Under the pieces are notes generated by a model. That model saw nothing but the letters and a program-made list of their open reading frames with translations. It was not told where the DNA came from and searched no databases. A program made the position numbers and the translations under genes. 64,000 nucleotides of DNA from Tabrizicola piscis (lineage in GTDB: Bacteria; Pseudomonadota; Alphaproteobacteria; Rhodobacterales; Rhodobacteraceae), in NCBI RefSeq assembly GCF_003940805.1, contig NZ_CP034328.1, positions 558,001 through 622,000 on the forward strand, given 5' to 3'. Within the stretch, counting starts at the first letter, position 1; every line of letters starts with the position of its first letter. Of the stretch, positions 7,715 to 16,070 are shown piece by piece.

Positions 7715-8971
7715 ATGCCGCTTCTGGTGATGAAATTCGGTGGGACCTCGGTGGCCGATCTGCCGCGCATCCGCAACGCGGCTGAAAAGGTCAAGCGCGA
7801 GGTCGAGCGTGGCCATGATGTCATCGTCATCGTCAGCGCCATGTCCGGCAAGACGAATGAACTGGTGGGCTGGGTGGAAAGCACCTCGCCGCTCTACGAC
7901 GCCCGCGAATATGACGCCGTCGTCTCCAGCGGTGAAAACGTCACCGCCGGCCTGATGGCCCTGACCTTGCAGGAAATGGATGTCCCCGCGCGCAGCTGGC
8001 AGGGCTGGCAAGTGCCGATCCAGACCACCTCGGCCCATGCCGCCGCCCGCTTCGTCGACATCCCCCGCGCCAATATCGACGCCAAGTTTGCCGAAGGTTT
8101 CAAGGTCGCCGTGGTCGCAGGCTTTCAGGGCGTCAGCGCCGAAGGCCGGATCACCACCCTTGGCCGTGGCGGGTCCGACACCACCGCCGTCGCCTTCGCC
8201 GCCGCCTTTGGCGCGGAACGCTGCGACATCTATACTGACGTGGACGGCGTCTACACCACCGACCCGCGCATCAGCCCCAAGGCCCGCAAGCTCGACAAGA
8301 TCGCGTTCGAGGAGATGCTGGAACTCGCCTCCCTCGGCGCAAAGGTGCTGCAGACCCGGTCGGTCGAACTCGCCATGCGCTACAAGGTGCGGCTGCGGGT
8401 GCTGTCGTCCTTTGAAGATACCGACGAAAACTCTGGAACCCTGGTCTGCGACGAGGATGAAATCATGGAATCGAAAGTTGTCTCCGGCGTCGCCTACAGC
8501 CGGGATGAGGCGAAGATGACCCTGCTGCGCGTCGAGGACCGCCCCGGCATCGCCGCCGCGATCTTCGGGCCCCTCGCCGATGCCGGGGTGAACGTCGACA
8601 TGATCGTGCAGAACATCTCTGAAACCGACGCGCCGGGCGACAAGCGCGCCTATACCGACATGACCTTTTCCTGCCCGACCAACCAGGTCGCCCGCGCCAA
8701 GAAGGCGATCGAGGATGCCCGTGCCGCCGGCCAGTTCGTCTACGCCGATCTGGTCACCGACACCGATGTCGCCAAGGTCTCTGTTGTCGGCATCGGCATG
8801 CGCAGCCACGCCGGCGTTGCCGCGCGCATGTTCGCCGCGCTGGCTGCGGAAAACGTGAACATCAAGGTCATCGCCACGTCCGAAATCAAGATCTCGGTGC
8901 TGATCGACCGCAAGTACATGGAGCTGGCCGTTCAGGCGCTCCATGACACGTTCGAGCTGGAAAAAGCCTAA
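7715..8971 (+). CDS. lysC: Aspartate kinase
   Basis: Phosphorylates L-aspartate, the first step towards lysine, threonine, methionine and diaminopimelate. 418 residues. It starts MPLLVMKFGGTSVADL with the kinase signature KFGGTS, continues with SSGENVTAGLMALTL, GRGGSDTTAVAFA and the YTDVDGVYTTDPRI block, then two ACT domains (about 260-415; VEDRPGIAAAIFGPLADAGVNV and VGIGMRSHAGVAARMF) for feedback inhibition by lysine and threonine. It is directly followed by ptsP, a gene order common in alphaproteobacteria. Confidence 0.97.
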   Translation: MPLLVMKFGGTSVADLPRIRNAAEKVKREVERGHDVIVIVSAMSGKTNELVGWVESTSPLYDAREYDAVVSSGENVTAGLMALTLQEMDVPARSWQGWQVPIQTTSAHAAARFVDIPRANIDAKFAEGFKVAVVAGFQGVSAEGRITTLGRGGSDTTAVAFAAAFGAERCDIYTDVDGVYTTDPRISPKARKLDKIAFEEMLELASLGAKVLQTRSVELAMRYKVRLRVLSSFEDTDENSGTLVCDEDEIMESKVVSGVAYSRDEAKMTLLRVEDRPGIAAAIFGPLADAGVNVDMIVQNISETDAPGDKRAYTDMTFSCPTNQVARAKKAIEDARAAGQFVYADLVTDTDVAKVSVVGIGMRSHAGVAARMFAALAAENVNIKVIATSEIKISVLIDRKYMELAVQALHDTFELEKA

Positions 8972-8979
8972 GCCAGGCA

Positions 8980-9002
8980 GCCCGCCCGGCAAAGGGGCGG
9001 GC
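8980..9002. terminator. Hairpin after lysC
   Basis: A GCCCGCCC stem (8980-8987) pairs with GGGCGGGC (8995-9002) around a 7-nt loop, 9 bp after the lysC stop. There is no T-run, so it is at best a weak intrinsic terminator or a 3' end stabiliser between lysC and ptsP. Confidence 0.45.
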
Positions 9003-9140
9003 AACATCTGCGCAGCGCAACCGGCCAGCAACGCTTAACTTTCAGCCGTCTTGCTGCCGGGCACCTTCCGAACGCAACACCGCAGTTCCGTTGAGCCCCG
9101 CCTTATGCTCTAAGGGCGGAAACAATCCTTGGAATGCCCC

Positions 9141-11384
9141 ATGCCCGAACGCAGCGAAAGCGACAGTCGCAAACTTCTGCGCCGCCTGCGCGACACCCTT
9201 GCCGTGCCCGGCGCCGGGCAGGACCGGCTGGACCAGATCACCCACCTGATCGCTGACAGCATGGGGTCCGAGGTCTGCTCGATCTACCTCTTCCGCGATC
9301 CCGAAACGCTGGAGCTTTGCGCGACCGAGGGGCTGAAGAAGGAAGCCGTCCACAAGACCCGGATGAAGCTGGGCGAAGGGCTGGTGGGCCGCGTCGCCCG
9401 CAACGGCCAGCCGATCAACACCGCCGATGCGCCCGGTGAAAAAGGGTTTCGCTACATGCCCGAAACGGGCGAGGAGCTGTTTTCCTCCTTCCTTGGCGTG
9501 CCGATCCAGCGGGTTGGCGAAAAGCTGGGCGTGCTGGTCGTGCAGTCCAAGACGGCGCGGCAGTTTTCCGAGGATGAGATCTACGCCCTCGACGTGGTCG
9601 CCATGGTGCTGGCCGAAATGACCGAACTTGGCGCCTTCACCAGCGACGAAGGCGGCATGCGCGCGCTGCACAAGCAGCCCGTGATGCTGCGCGGCACCTC
9701 CGGGCAGGAAGGCGCCGCCGAAGGCCGCGTCTGGCTCCATGAACCCCGCGTCGTCATCACCAACCCCGTGGCCGATGACCCCCTGACCGAGATTGACCGC
9801 ATCCGCGACGCCGTGGGCCAGCTGCGCGTGTCGGTCGATGACCTGCTGTCCGCCGAAAGCCTCGACAAAGACCAGAAGGCGGTGCTGGAGGCGTACCGGA
9901 TGTTCGCCCATTCCCGCGGCTGGCTCCGCCGGATGGAGGAAGACATCCACCGCGGCCTGTCCGCCGAAGCTGCGGTGGAAAAGGAACAGTCCGCCGCCCG
10001 CAACCGGCTGGAACAGGTGCCTGACGCCTACCTGCGTGAACGGCTTTCCGATCTTGACGACCTGTCCAACCGCCTGCTGCGCATCCTGACCGGTCAGGGC
10101 AAGGATACCGGCGCGGAAATGCCCGATGACCCGGTTCTGGTCGCCCGCAACATCGGCCCTGCCGAACTGCTGGAATACGGCCGCAAGCTGAAAGGCATCG
10201 TGCTGGACGAAGGCAGCGTCGGCAGCCACGCCGCCGTGGTCGCCCGGGCGCTGGCCATCCCGCTGGTGATCAACACCGAACGCATCACCGCTGAGGCTTT
10301 GAACGGCGACCCGATCCTTGTCGACGGCGATCAGGGCATCGTCCACCTGCGCCCCGAAGAAACCGTGGCCCGCGCCTTCCGCGACAAGATCGCCATGCAG
10401 GCCAAGGCGCAGGAACGCTATGCCAGCCTGCGCAGCCTCCCCGCCACCGCCACCTGCGGCACGACCATCGCACTCCACATGAACGCAGGCCTCATGGCCG
10501 ACCTGCCCAGCCTGGAAGGCTCCGGTGCGGAAGGCGTGGGCCTGTTCCGGACGGAACTCCAGTTTCTCGTCCGCTCCAAGATGCCGCAGCGCGCCGAGCT
10601 TGCCCGGCTTTACGCCCGCGTCATGGACGCCGCCAAAGGCAAGCGCGTCGCCTTCCGCACCCTCGACATCGGGTCGGACAAGGTGCTGCCCTACATGAAG
10701 CCGCAGGATGAACCCAACCCCGCCATGGGCTGGCGCGCGGTCCGCGTCGGCCTTGATAAACCCGGCGTGTTGCGCATGCAGCTACAGGCCCTGATCCGCG
10801 CCGCCAACGGCCGCCCTCTGACCATCATGTTCCCCCTCATCACCGAGATGAGCGAGTTTCAGGCCGCCCGCTCCCACGCCCTGCGCGAACTGCACCGCGA
10901 AAAGTCACTCGGTCACCCCGTCCCCGAACGTGTCGACATCGGCGCGATGATGGAGACACCCTCGCTCGCCTTCGCGCCGAAAGCGTTCTTCGAGCTGACC
11001 GATTTCATCTCGGTCGGCGGCAATGATCTGAAGCAATTCTTCTTCGCCGCCGACCGCGAGAATGAACTCGTCCGCCGTCGCTATGACACGCTGAACCTGT
11101 CGTTCCTCGGGTTCCTAGAACAGATCGTGGCCCGCTGCGCCGAAACGGACACCCCCCTGTCCTTCTGCGGGGAAGACGCCGGTCGCCCGATCGAGGCGCT
11201 GGCACTGGCCGCCATCGGCTTTCGCAGCCTGTCCATGCGTCCGGCCTCGGTCGGCCCGGTCAAGGCGCTCCTGCGCCGCGTTAACCTGACCGAGGCGCGG
11301 GCCGTGATCGACCGCGCCCGCGCGGAAGGCGCCGAAACCGCCCGCCCGCATCTGATGGAATGGCTCGCCGCCCAAACCGACTGA
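9141..11384 (+). CDS. ptsP: PTS-Ntr enzyme I (phosphoenolpyruvate-protein phosphotransferase PtsP)
   Basis: Takes phosphate from PEP and passes it to NPr and EIIA-Ntr, a regulatory chain coupling nitrogen and carbon state to metabolism and potassium transport. An N-terminal GAF domain (about 20-165, ITHLIADSMGSEVCSIYLF) marks it as EI-Ntr rather than sugar EI. Then follow the HPr-binding helices, the phosphohistidine domain with H363 in GSVGSHAAVVARAL and the PEP-utilising TIM barrel (EGVGLFRTE, RTLDIGSDK, SVGGNDLKQF, CGEDAG with the active-site Cys). ATG 9141 is preferred; a TTG at 9129 would add four residues. Confidence 0.95.
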   Translation: MPERSESDSRKLLRRLRDTLAVPGAGQDRLDQITHLIADSMGSEVCSIYLFRDPETLELCATEGLKKEAVHKTRMKLGEGLVGRVARNGQPINTADAPGEKGFRYMPETGEELFSSFLGVPIQRVGEKLGVLVVQSKTARQFSEDEIYALDVVAMVLAEMTELGAFTSDEGGMRALHKQPVMLRGTSGQEGAAEGRVWLHEPRVVITNPVADDPLTEIDRIRDAVGQLRVSVDDLLSAESLDKDQKAVLEAYRMFAHSRGWLRRMEEDIHRGLSAEAAVEKEQSAARNRLEQVPDAYLRERLSDLDDLSNRLLRILTGQGKDTGAEMPDDPVLVARNIGPAELLEYGRKLKGIVLDEGSVGSHAAVVARALAIPLVINTERITAEALNGDPILVDGDQGIVHLRPEETVARAFRDKIAMQAKAQERYASLRSLPATATCGTTIALHMNAGLMADLPSLEGSGAEGVGLFRTELQFLVRSKMPQRAELARLYARVMDAAKGKRVAFRTLDIGSDKVLPYMKPQDEPNPAMGWRAVRVGLDKPGVLRMQLQALIRAANGRPLTIMFPLITEMSEFQAARSHALRELHREKSLGHPVPERVDIGAMMETPSLAFAPKAFFELTDFISVGGNDLKQFFFAADRENELVRRRYDTLNLSFLGFLEQIVARCAETDTPLSFCGEDAGRPIEALALAAIGFRSLSMRPASVGPVKALLRRVNLTEARAVIDRARAEGAETARPHLMEWLAAQTD

Positions 11385-11394
11385 CCGGTACTCC

Positions 11395-11462
11395 CCGGAA
11401 TTTTCAAAAATTCCGGACCGGAGCCTTCAAAGGCTCCGCCCCGATTTCTTCGAAGAAATCGG
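11395..11462 (+). repeat. Triple perfect-palindrome element, copy 1 (3' of ptsP)
   Basis: Three palindromes in a row. A at 11395-11416 has a CCGGAATTTT arm and 2-nt centre. B at 11419-11438 has a CGGAGCCTT arm. C at 11441-11462 has a CCGATTTCTTC half and is perfectly self-complementary. The same A-B-C series, with a few compensated changes, occurs at 40531-40597 on the minus strand downstream of imuB. The order is the same relative to the gene 3' end and the flank CCCGGCG is also shared. Here it separates the convergent ptsP and ligase genes. No T-tail follows. Confidence 0.8.
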
Positions 11463-11471
11463 CCCCCGGCG

Positions 11472-12944
11472 TCAGTCGAACAGGGCTGCATGCTCCCGGC
11501 GCAATTCAGCCTTCTGCACCTTGCCCATCGCGTTGCGCGGCAGGTCCGCCAGCACCAGCACCCGCTTCGGAATCTTGAACGCCGCAAGCCGCGCGCGCAG
11601 CGCGTCCCGCATCGCCCCTTCCTCCAGCGTGGCACCCGGCACTGGCACGACACAGGCCACCACCGCCTCGCCGAAATCGGCATGCGGCAGGCCGATCACG
11701 GCGGATGCCGCCACCCCCGGCAGATCGTCGATCGCCGCCTCAACCTCCGCCGGATAGACATTCAGCCCGCCAGTAATCACCAGATCCTTCGCCCGTCCCA
11801 GAATCGACAGATAGCCTTCGGCATCAAAGGCCCCAAGATCCCCGGTCACGAACCAGCCGTCCCGGAACTCGCGCGCGGTCTGCTCGGGCATCCGCCAGTA
11901 GCCGCCAAACACGTTCGGCCCCCGCACCTCAATCGACCCGGCCTCGCCCGCTGGCAGGGGCCGCCCGTCCGCCCCCGTCACCCGCACCTCGACACCCGGC
12001 AAGGCCATCCCCACGGTGCCGGCCCGCCGGTCGCCGTCATAGGGGTTTGAGGTGATCATGTTCGTCTCGGTCATCCCGTAGCGTTCCAGAATGGCCATCC
12101 CCGTCCGCGCCCGCCATTCGGCATGGGTCGCGGGCGACAGGGGGGCCGACCCGCTGATAAACAGCCGCATATGCGCGCAAGCCGCCCGGTCAAGCCGTGG
12201 GTCGGCAAGCAGGCGCGAATAGAAGGTCGGCACACCCATCATGACAGTGGCCCCGGGCAGTGCCGCCAGCACCGCATCGGGGCTGAAACTCCGCTGAAAG
12301 ATCATCGAGGCGCCTGCGAACAGCACACAGTTCGTGGCAACAAACAGCCCATGGGTGTGAAACACCGGCAAGGCATGCAGCAGCACATCGCCTTCGGCAA
12401 ACCGCCACAGACCGACCAGCGCTTCGGCGTTGGAGGCAAGGTTTTCCCGGCTCAGCATCACCCCTTTCGACCGCCCCGTGGTCCCCGAGGTGTAAAGGAT
12501 CGCCGCAAGGTCATCCGGCCCGCAGATTGGGTCAACATAGGTCGATTCTGCCTGAGATGCGATCGCAAGAAACGATCCCAAGCCCATGGCATTCTGTGAT
12601 TTTCTGGAAATATCCCCAACGCGGCCTTCCTCAACCAGCGCCAGCGCAGGCTCGGCATCAGTCAGGAAATGCGCGGTCTCTGCCACGGTATAGCCGGGGT
12701 TCACCGGCAGAAAAACCACGCCCGCACGCAGACAGGCAAGGTACAGCGCCAGCACAGCCTCACACTTGTCGACCTGCACCAGCAGCCGGTCGCCCTTGAC
12801 CAACCCCAGCTTGGTCAGCGCATTGGCCATCCGCGCCGTTTCGGCCAGAAGGTCGCCATAGGTGACAGGCTCCGCCCCCTGCAGCCAGACCCGCCCCGGC
12901 GTTGCCGCCCCGGCCTTCAACTTCGCGATGACATCCACGCTCAT
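11472..12944 (-). CDS. AMP-forming acyl-CoA ligase, malonyl-CoA synthetase-like
   Basis: 490-residue ANL-superfamily adenylating enzyme. Motifs: AILYTSGTTGRSKGV (P-loop, near 155), HALPVFHTHGLFVA, ERYGMTET, GWFVTGDLGAFD and the C-terminal PRNAMGKVQK lysine. The HALPVFHTHGLF segment, ERYGMTET and the size resemble malonate-CoA ligase MatB, which activates malonate (or methylmalonate) for acyl synthesis. No malonate decarboxylase or matA/matC gene is adjacent, so the exact acid is uncertain. Convergent with ptsP across the triple palindrome. Confidence 0.85.
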   Translation of the reverse strand: MSVDVIAKLKAGAATPGRVWLQGAEPVTYGDLLAETARMANALTKLGLVKGDRLLVQVDKCEAVLALYLACLRAGVVFLPVNPGYTVAETAHFLTDAEPALALVEEGRVGDISRKSQNAMGLGSFLAIASQAESTYVDPICGPDDLAAILYTSGTTGRSKGVMLSRENLASNAEALVGLWRFAEGDVLLHALPVFHTHGLFVATNCVLFAGASMIFQRSFSPDAVLAALPGATVMMGVPTFYSRLLADPRLDRAACAHMRLFISGSAPLSPATHAEWRARTGMAILERYGMTETNMITSNPYDGDRRAGTVGMALPGVEVRVTGADGRPLPAGEAGSIEVRGPNVFGGYWRMPEQTAREFRDGWFVTGDLGAFDAEGYLSILGRAKDLVITGGLNVYPAEVEAAIDDLPGVAASAVIGLPHADFGEAVVACVVPVPGATLEEGAMRDALRARLAAFKIPKRVLVLADLPRNAMGKVQKAELRREHAALFD

Positions 12945-13011
12945 GCCGCCCCCCTTGCCCTTGGGGCATTTACCCGCAGGCAGGGCCGGGCTGCAACCTC
13001 TGACCCCGATC

Positions 13012-13767
13012 TCAGGCCTTCAGGATTTTCGGCGGCTCGACCGCAGCAGCAAAGGCCTGCAGCACCGGGTCGGCCCCATGCACCTCGGCCAGCCTCAACA
13101 GCGCAAAGCGAATGCGCGCAACTTCGCGGTAGTAGTTCAGAAAGGCCGCGTTCAGAGCCGCCCCTGTCACAGCCCCCAGCACCGGCACGGCCTGAACCGC
13201 CAGTTTCTGGCCCAACACCGTCGCCAGCTTGGGCGCGATGGTTGAAATCAGGTTCTGCACCGCCGCCCCCGTCACGGTCAGCCGCGCGGTCAGGAAGGAC
13301 GTGTTCACCCCGTCATCGCTGGCCAAGGGGCTGCCCGCACCAAAGACGCGCAGGCATTCCGCCTGCACCCAAGGCTCCTTCGGGTCAAGCCCCGCCTCTG
13401 CTGCCGCCGCACGGATGGCGTTCAGGATCAGCGTCACCGTCACCGGCAGTTCCGCCAAGGAGGTCGCAATCCCCCCGGCCCCGCCCGCAGCACCCGAGGC
13501 GACAACGGCCAGCATCGGCCCGCGTGCCCCCATCTCCGGCGCACGGCCCGCAAGGCCGTAGGACGCCTCCAGCGCCCAGGTCACCTTCCGCTCCAGTTGG
13601 TCACGCAGCGGGGCGGGGATCAGGGCCAACTGGTTCTCCAGCGACCCGCCCAGCTTGTTGACCAACCGCATCACAGGGCCATTGGCCCGGCGATACCGCG
13701 CGGCCAGCGCCGCGATCTCATCAGCGGGGTCGTTCTTTACGGCAACGGGATATGCAATCTGCTCCAT
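13012..13767 (-). CDS. EcsC family protein
   Basis: 251 residues of the EcsC family (named after a Bacillus ABC-exporter operon gene of unclear role). It contains alanine/glycine-rich hydrophobic stretches (MLAVVASGAAGGAGGIATSL) and the typical family block ELPVTVTLILNAIRAAAAEAGLDP near the middle, plus a C-terminal LNAAFLNYYREVARIRFALLRL helix. The start at ATG 13767 (MEQIAYPV) was chosen because the upstream open frame is arginine/glycine-rich non-protein-like sequence antisense to another gene. Cytoplasmic or membrane-associated; biochemical role unknown. Confidence 0.82.
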   Translation of the reverse strand: MEQIAYPVAVKNDPADEIAALAARYRRANGPVMRLVNKLGGSLENQLALIPAPLRDQLERKVTWALEASYGLAGRAPEMGARGPMLAVVASGAAGGAGGIATSLAELPVTVTLILNAIRAAAAEAGLDPKEPWVQAECLRVFGAGSPLASDDGVNTSFLTARLTVTGAAVQNLISTIAPKLATVLGQKLAVQAVPVLGAVTGAALNAAFLNYYREVARIRFALLRLAEVHGADPVLQAFAAAVEPPKILKA

Positions 13768-13838
13768 GCATGGAATATGGCCCCACTTCGCCGCCACACA
13801 ATGCCCCCGGGGTCGCTTTCCTGCACGCCCCCACCCCC

Positions 13839-14330
13839 TCAGGTCGCTTTGGCAACCTTGCCGGTCACCCCCGCCCAGGCCGCGGCCTTCAGCTCCAGCC
13901 CCAGCACGCGGTCGGGGTTGGTGGGCGGCGGCATCTCCACGCCCTCCAGCTTGCGAAAGCCGAACCGGCCGTAATAGGGCGCATCCCCGACCAGCAGCAC
14001 CCGTTCCCACCCCAGCCGCCGCGCTTCTGCCAGGCTTTCGTTGATCAGAAGCCCCCCCAACCCCTCACCCTGCCGTGTCGGGTGCACGGCGATGGGGCCC
14101 AGCAGCAGCACATCCTCCTCGCCGATCAGCGCGGGCCAGTAGCGGATCACCGCCGCCAGTGTGCCGTCATCATCCCTGAGGGTCAGGCACAGCGGCGCCA
14201 CCGTCGGCACACCGTCGCGCAGACGGTAGGACGACAACGCCGTCCGACCGGGCGCGAAGCAGAGGTCATAGAGCGCCTCTACCTCCCACCAGTCGGCCTC
14301 GGTTTCTTCTTCCAGCCGGTACACGCCCAC
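13839..14330 (-). CDS. GNAT family N-acetyltransferase
   Basis: About 163 residues of the GCN5-related acetyltransferase fold. Strand/helix pattern: LCFAPGRTALSSYRLRDGVP at the N terminus, LLGPIAVHPTRQGEGLGGLL with the acetyl-CoA pyrophosphate loop (Q/R-x-x-G-x-G/L), then VLLVGDAPYYGRFGF, typical of the YhbS-like subgroup. The start is uncertain: GTG 14330 is taken because longer versions overlap the divergent flavin reductase start at 14388. The target is unknown; small-molecule or protein N-termini are possible. Confidence 0.82.
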   Translation of the reverse strand: MGVYRLEEETEADWWEVEALYDLCFAPGRTALSSYRLRDGVPTVAPLCLTLRDDDGTLAAVIRYWPALIGEEDVLLLGPIAVHPTRQGEGLGGLLINESLAEARRLGWERVLLVGDAPYYGRFGFRKLEGVEMPPPTNPDRVLGLELKAAAWAGVTGKVAKAT

Positions 14331-14387
14331 CCGCCCCCGATTCTGCTTGAAGCGGGCCGTAACATGCGGCCAAGTCAGGATCAAATC

Positions 14388-14972
14388 ATGAAAGGCGCCT
14401 GCATGTTCTACCGCCCCGCCGATGGCCATGGCCTGCCGCACAGCCCCTTCTCGGCGATCGTCTCACCCCGACCGATCGGCTGGATTTCAACCCGCAGCGC
14501 CACGGGCGACAACCTTGCCCCCTATTCCTTCTTCAACGCGGTCGGCTACCACCCGCCGCAGGTGATGTTTGCCGGCGACCTGCGCGACAGCATGCAGAAC
14601 GCGCTCGACAGCGGGGTCTTCGCCGTGAACGTGGTCGAGGCGGCATCACTGCAGCAGATGAACGCCACCTCGGCCCGCTTTCCGCGTGGAACCGATGAAT
14701 TCACCAAGGCCGGCGTGGCAAAGGCCGAATGCAGCGCCATCGACTGCCCCCGCGTCGCCGATGCGCCCGCAACGCTGGAATGCCGCGTGATCCGGATGGT
14801 GGAGCTTCTGGGCGACGAACGGATGGTTCTGGGTGAGGTGGTCGGCATCCACCTGCGTGATGACTGTCTGGTGGACGGACGCTTTGACGTCACCCGCTAC
14901 CAGCCCGCCGCCCGGCTGGGCTATAGCGACTACACCTTCGTGCGCGAACTGGTATCATTGCGCCGCCCATAG
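14388..14972 (+). CDS. Flavin reductase family protein (FMN-binding split barrel)
   Basis: 194 residues. The family block SPFSAIVSPRPIGWISTRS followed by NLAPYSFFNAVGYHPPQVMF and FAVNVV is characteristic of the DIM6/NTAB flavin reductase-like proteins, which bind FMN and supply reduced flavin to oxygenases or act as stand-alone oxidoreductases. ATG 14388 is preferred, with a CAGG ribosome site about 7 nt upstream; ATG 14403 is possible. It overlaps nothing and diverges from the acetyltransferase. No partner monooxygenase is adjacent. Confidence 0.88.
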   Translation: MKGACMFYRPADGHGLPHSPFSAIVSPRPIGWISTRSATGDNLAPYSFFNAVGYHPPQVMFAGDLRDSMQNALDSGVFAVNVVEAASLQQMNATSARFPRGTDEFTKAGVAKAECSAIDCPRVADAPATLECRVIRMVELLGDERMVLGEVVGIHLRDDCLVDGRFDVTRYQPAARLGYSDYTFVRELVSLRRP

Positions 14973-15028
14973 GCCGCACTGCACGGGTTTGAACCGGGGT
15001 GGGCGACACGCGCACCCCGGCGCAGTGG

Positions 15029-15694
15029 TCAGCCTGCCACAGCCTCAAGGTCTGCTTCGGCAAGGCTGTCGGGCTCCATCTCACCACGCTGCACCGACGC
15101 GATGTCGCTGACCGCAAGCCCTGCCGCCACATCAAACACGCCCGACATTGGCCGTTCGGTCACCACAAGGTCGACCGGATCGGCACAGAACCCCAACAGG
15201 GTATCGGCCACGTCCTTGGCCGCGCGCTTGGACGCGCGCTTTTTCTGAAAGCTGAACACCTCGTCCACCTGCCCCGGCAGGCTGAACCGTGCCGACATCA
15301 TCCTGCGGTTCACCATCAGGATGCGCGCCACGCGGTCCTGCCCGGTCACGACCACTTCATTCGGGTCATGCACGATGCACAGCCGCTCCAGAAGGGCCTC
15401 TTGCCGGGCGGTCGCGTCGGCTTTGGCGGGCAGCGGCAGCGGCGTGATCCGGCGCAGCACCATGGCATGCCGTCTTTCGCTGTCAGCCACTGCCACAGGC
15501 TCGGCCACTACGGGCTCGGGCGCGTCAAGGTAGGGTTCAAGTTGCAGGACCATGCTTCTGGTCGGCGCGGCCGTGTCAGCCGTGCCCGCATGTTCCGCGT
15601 TCGCGCAAACCTCAAGCAGCGCAAGCGCCACATCCGGGCTGGCAGTTTCGGGGCGTACGGGCTTTCGCCACAGGAAAAAATCTCGCAGGAACAC
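15029..15694 (-). CDS. Hypothetical protein, 221 aa
   Basis: Not recognised. It starts at GTG 15694 with an excellent AGGGAGA ribosome site 5 nt upstream, giving MFLRDFFLWRKPVRPETA. Residues 45-90 are low-complexity (alanine, proline, valine). The C-terminal half has alternating hydrophobic strands (NEVVVTGQDRVARILMVNRR, DLVVTERPMSGVFDVAAGLA) and a lysine/arginine patch FQKKRASKRAAKDVAD. No signal peptide or membrane helix. Codon use matches its neighbours. Single gene, convergent with the flavin reductase. Confidence 0.6.
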   Translation of the reverse strand: MFLRDFFLWRKPVRPETASPDVALALLEVCANAEHAGTADTAAPTRSMVLQLEPYLDAPEPVVAEPVAVADSERRHAMVLRRITPLPLPAKADATARQEALLERLCIVHDPNEVVVTGQDRVARILMVNRRMMSARFSLPGQVDEVFSFQKKRASKRAAKDVADTLLGFCADPVDLVVTERPMSGVFDVAAGLAVSDIASVQRGEMEPDSLAEADLEAVAG

Positions 15695-16070
15695 GGGCGT
15701 TCTCCCTTTTCTGATCGGGGCTGTCCGGCAAGCGCCGCCCCTACGGATTTGTTGGCACACTTGGAACCAAAGCGGGCACTGGCATCACGCTCTTGCTGCA
15801 GCATCGGGGCAACAGCATTCGCACAACCACAACGTAACTCAGCCGTGCGGATCTTAGTCCCCGTGTTCGAACCCGGGCGCCCATTTACCGCACGTCAAGG
15901 TTGTAGTCCCAAGCCATTCAGGCACCAATGTGGCGAGTTTGTGCCCGAACAACGATTGCCCGGATTTCTGCCCGAAATGTCGTGTTAGTCTGGCCGCTAT
16001 GCCTATCAACCGGGCTTGGCGGCCCGCCCTGCCCGCGCCATAGTGCCGGCGAAAAAGGCAGGGGATCGGG
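15695..16070. other. 376-bp intergenic region between divergent genes
   Basis: No credible gene on either strand. It must hold the promoters of the 221-aa hypothetical (minus) and galM (plus). The only pattern seen is three direct octamers TGCCCGAA (15942), TGCCCGGA (15957) and TGCCCGAA (15969), about 100 bp before galM; a regulator site is possible but not shown. Confidence 0.4.

Noticed and set aside
6104..9031. A 975-codon open frame on the minus strand, antisense to purD and lysC
   Set aside because: GC-rich third positions in the sense genes suppress stop codons on the other strand. Its translation is glycine/arginine/histidine-rich with no fold, and both sense genes are unmistakable.
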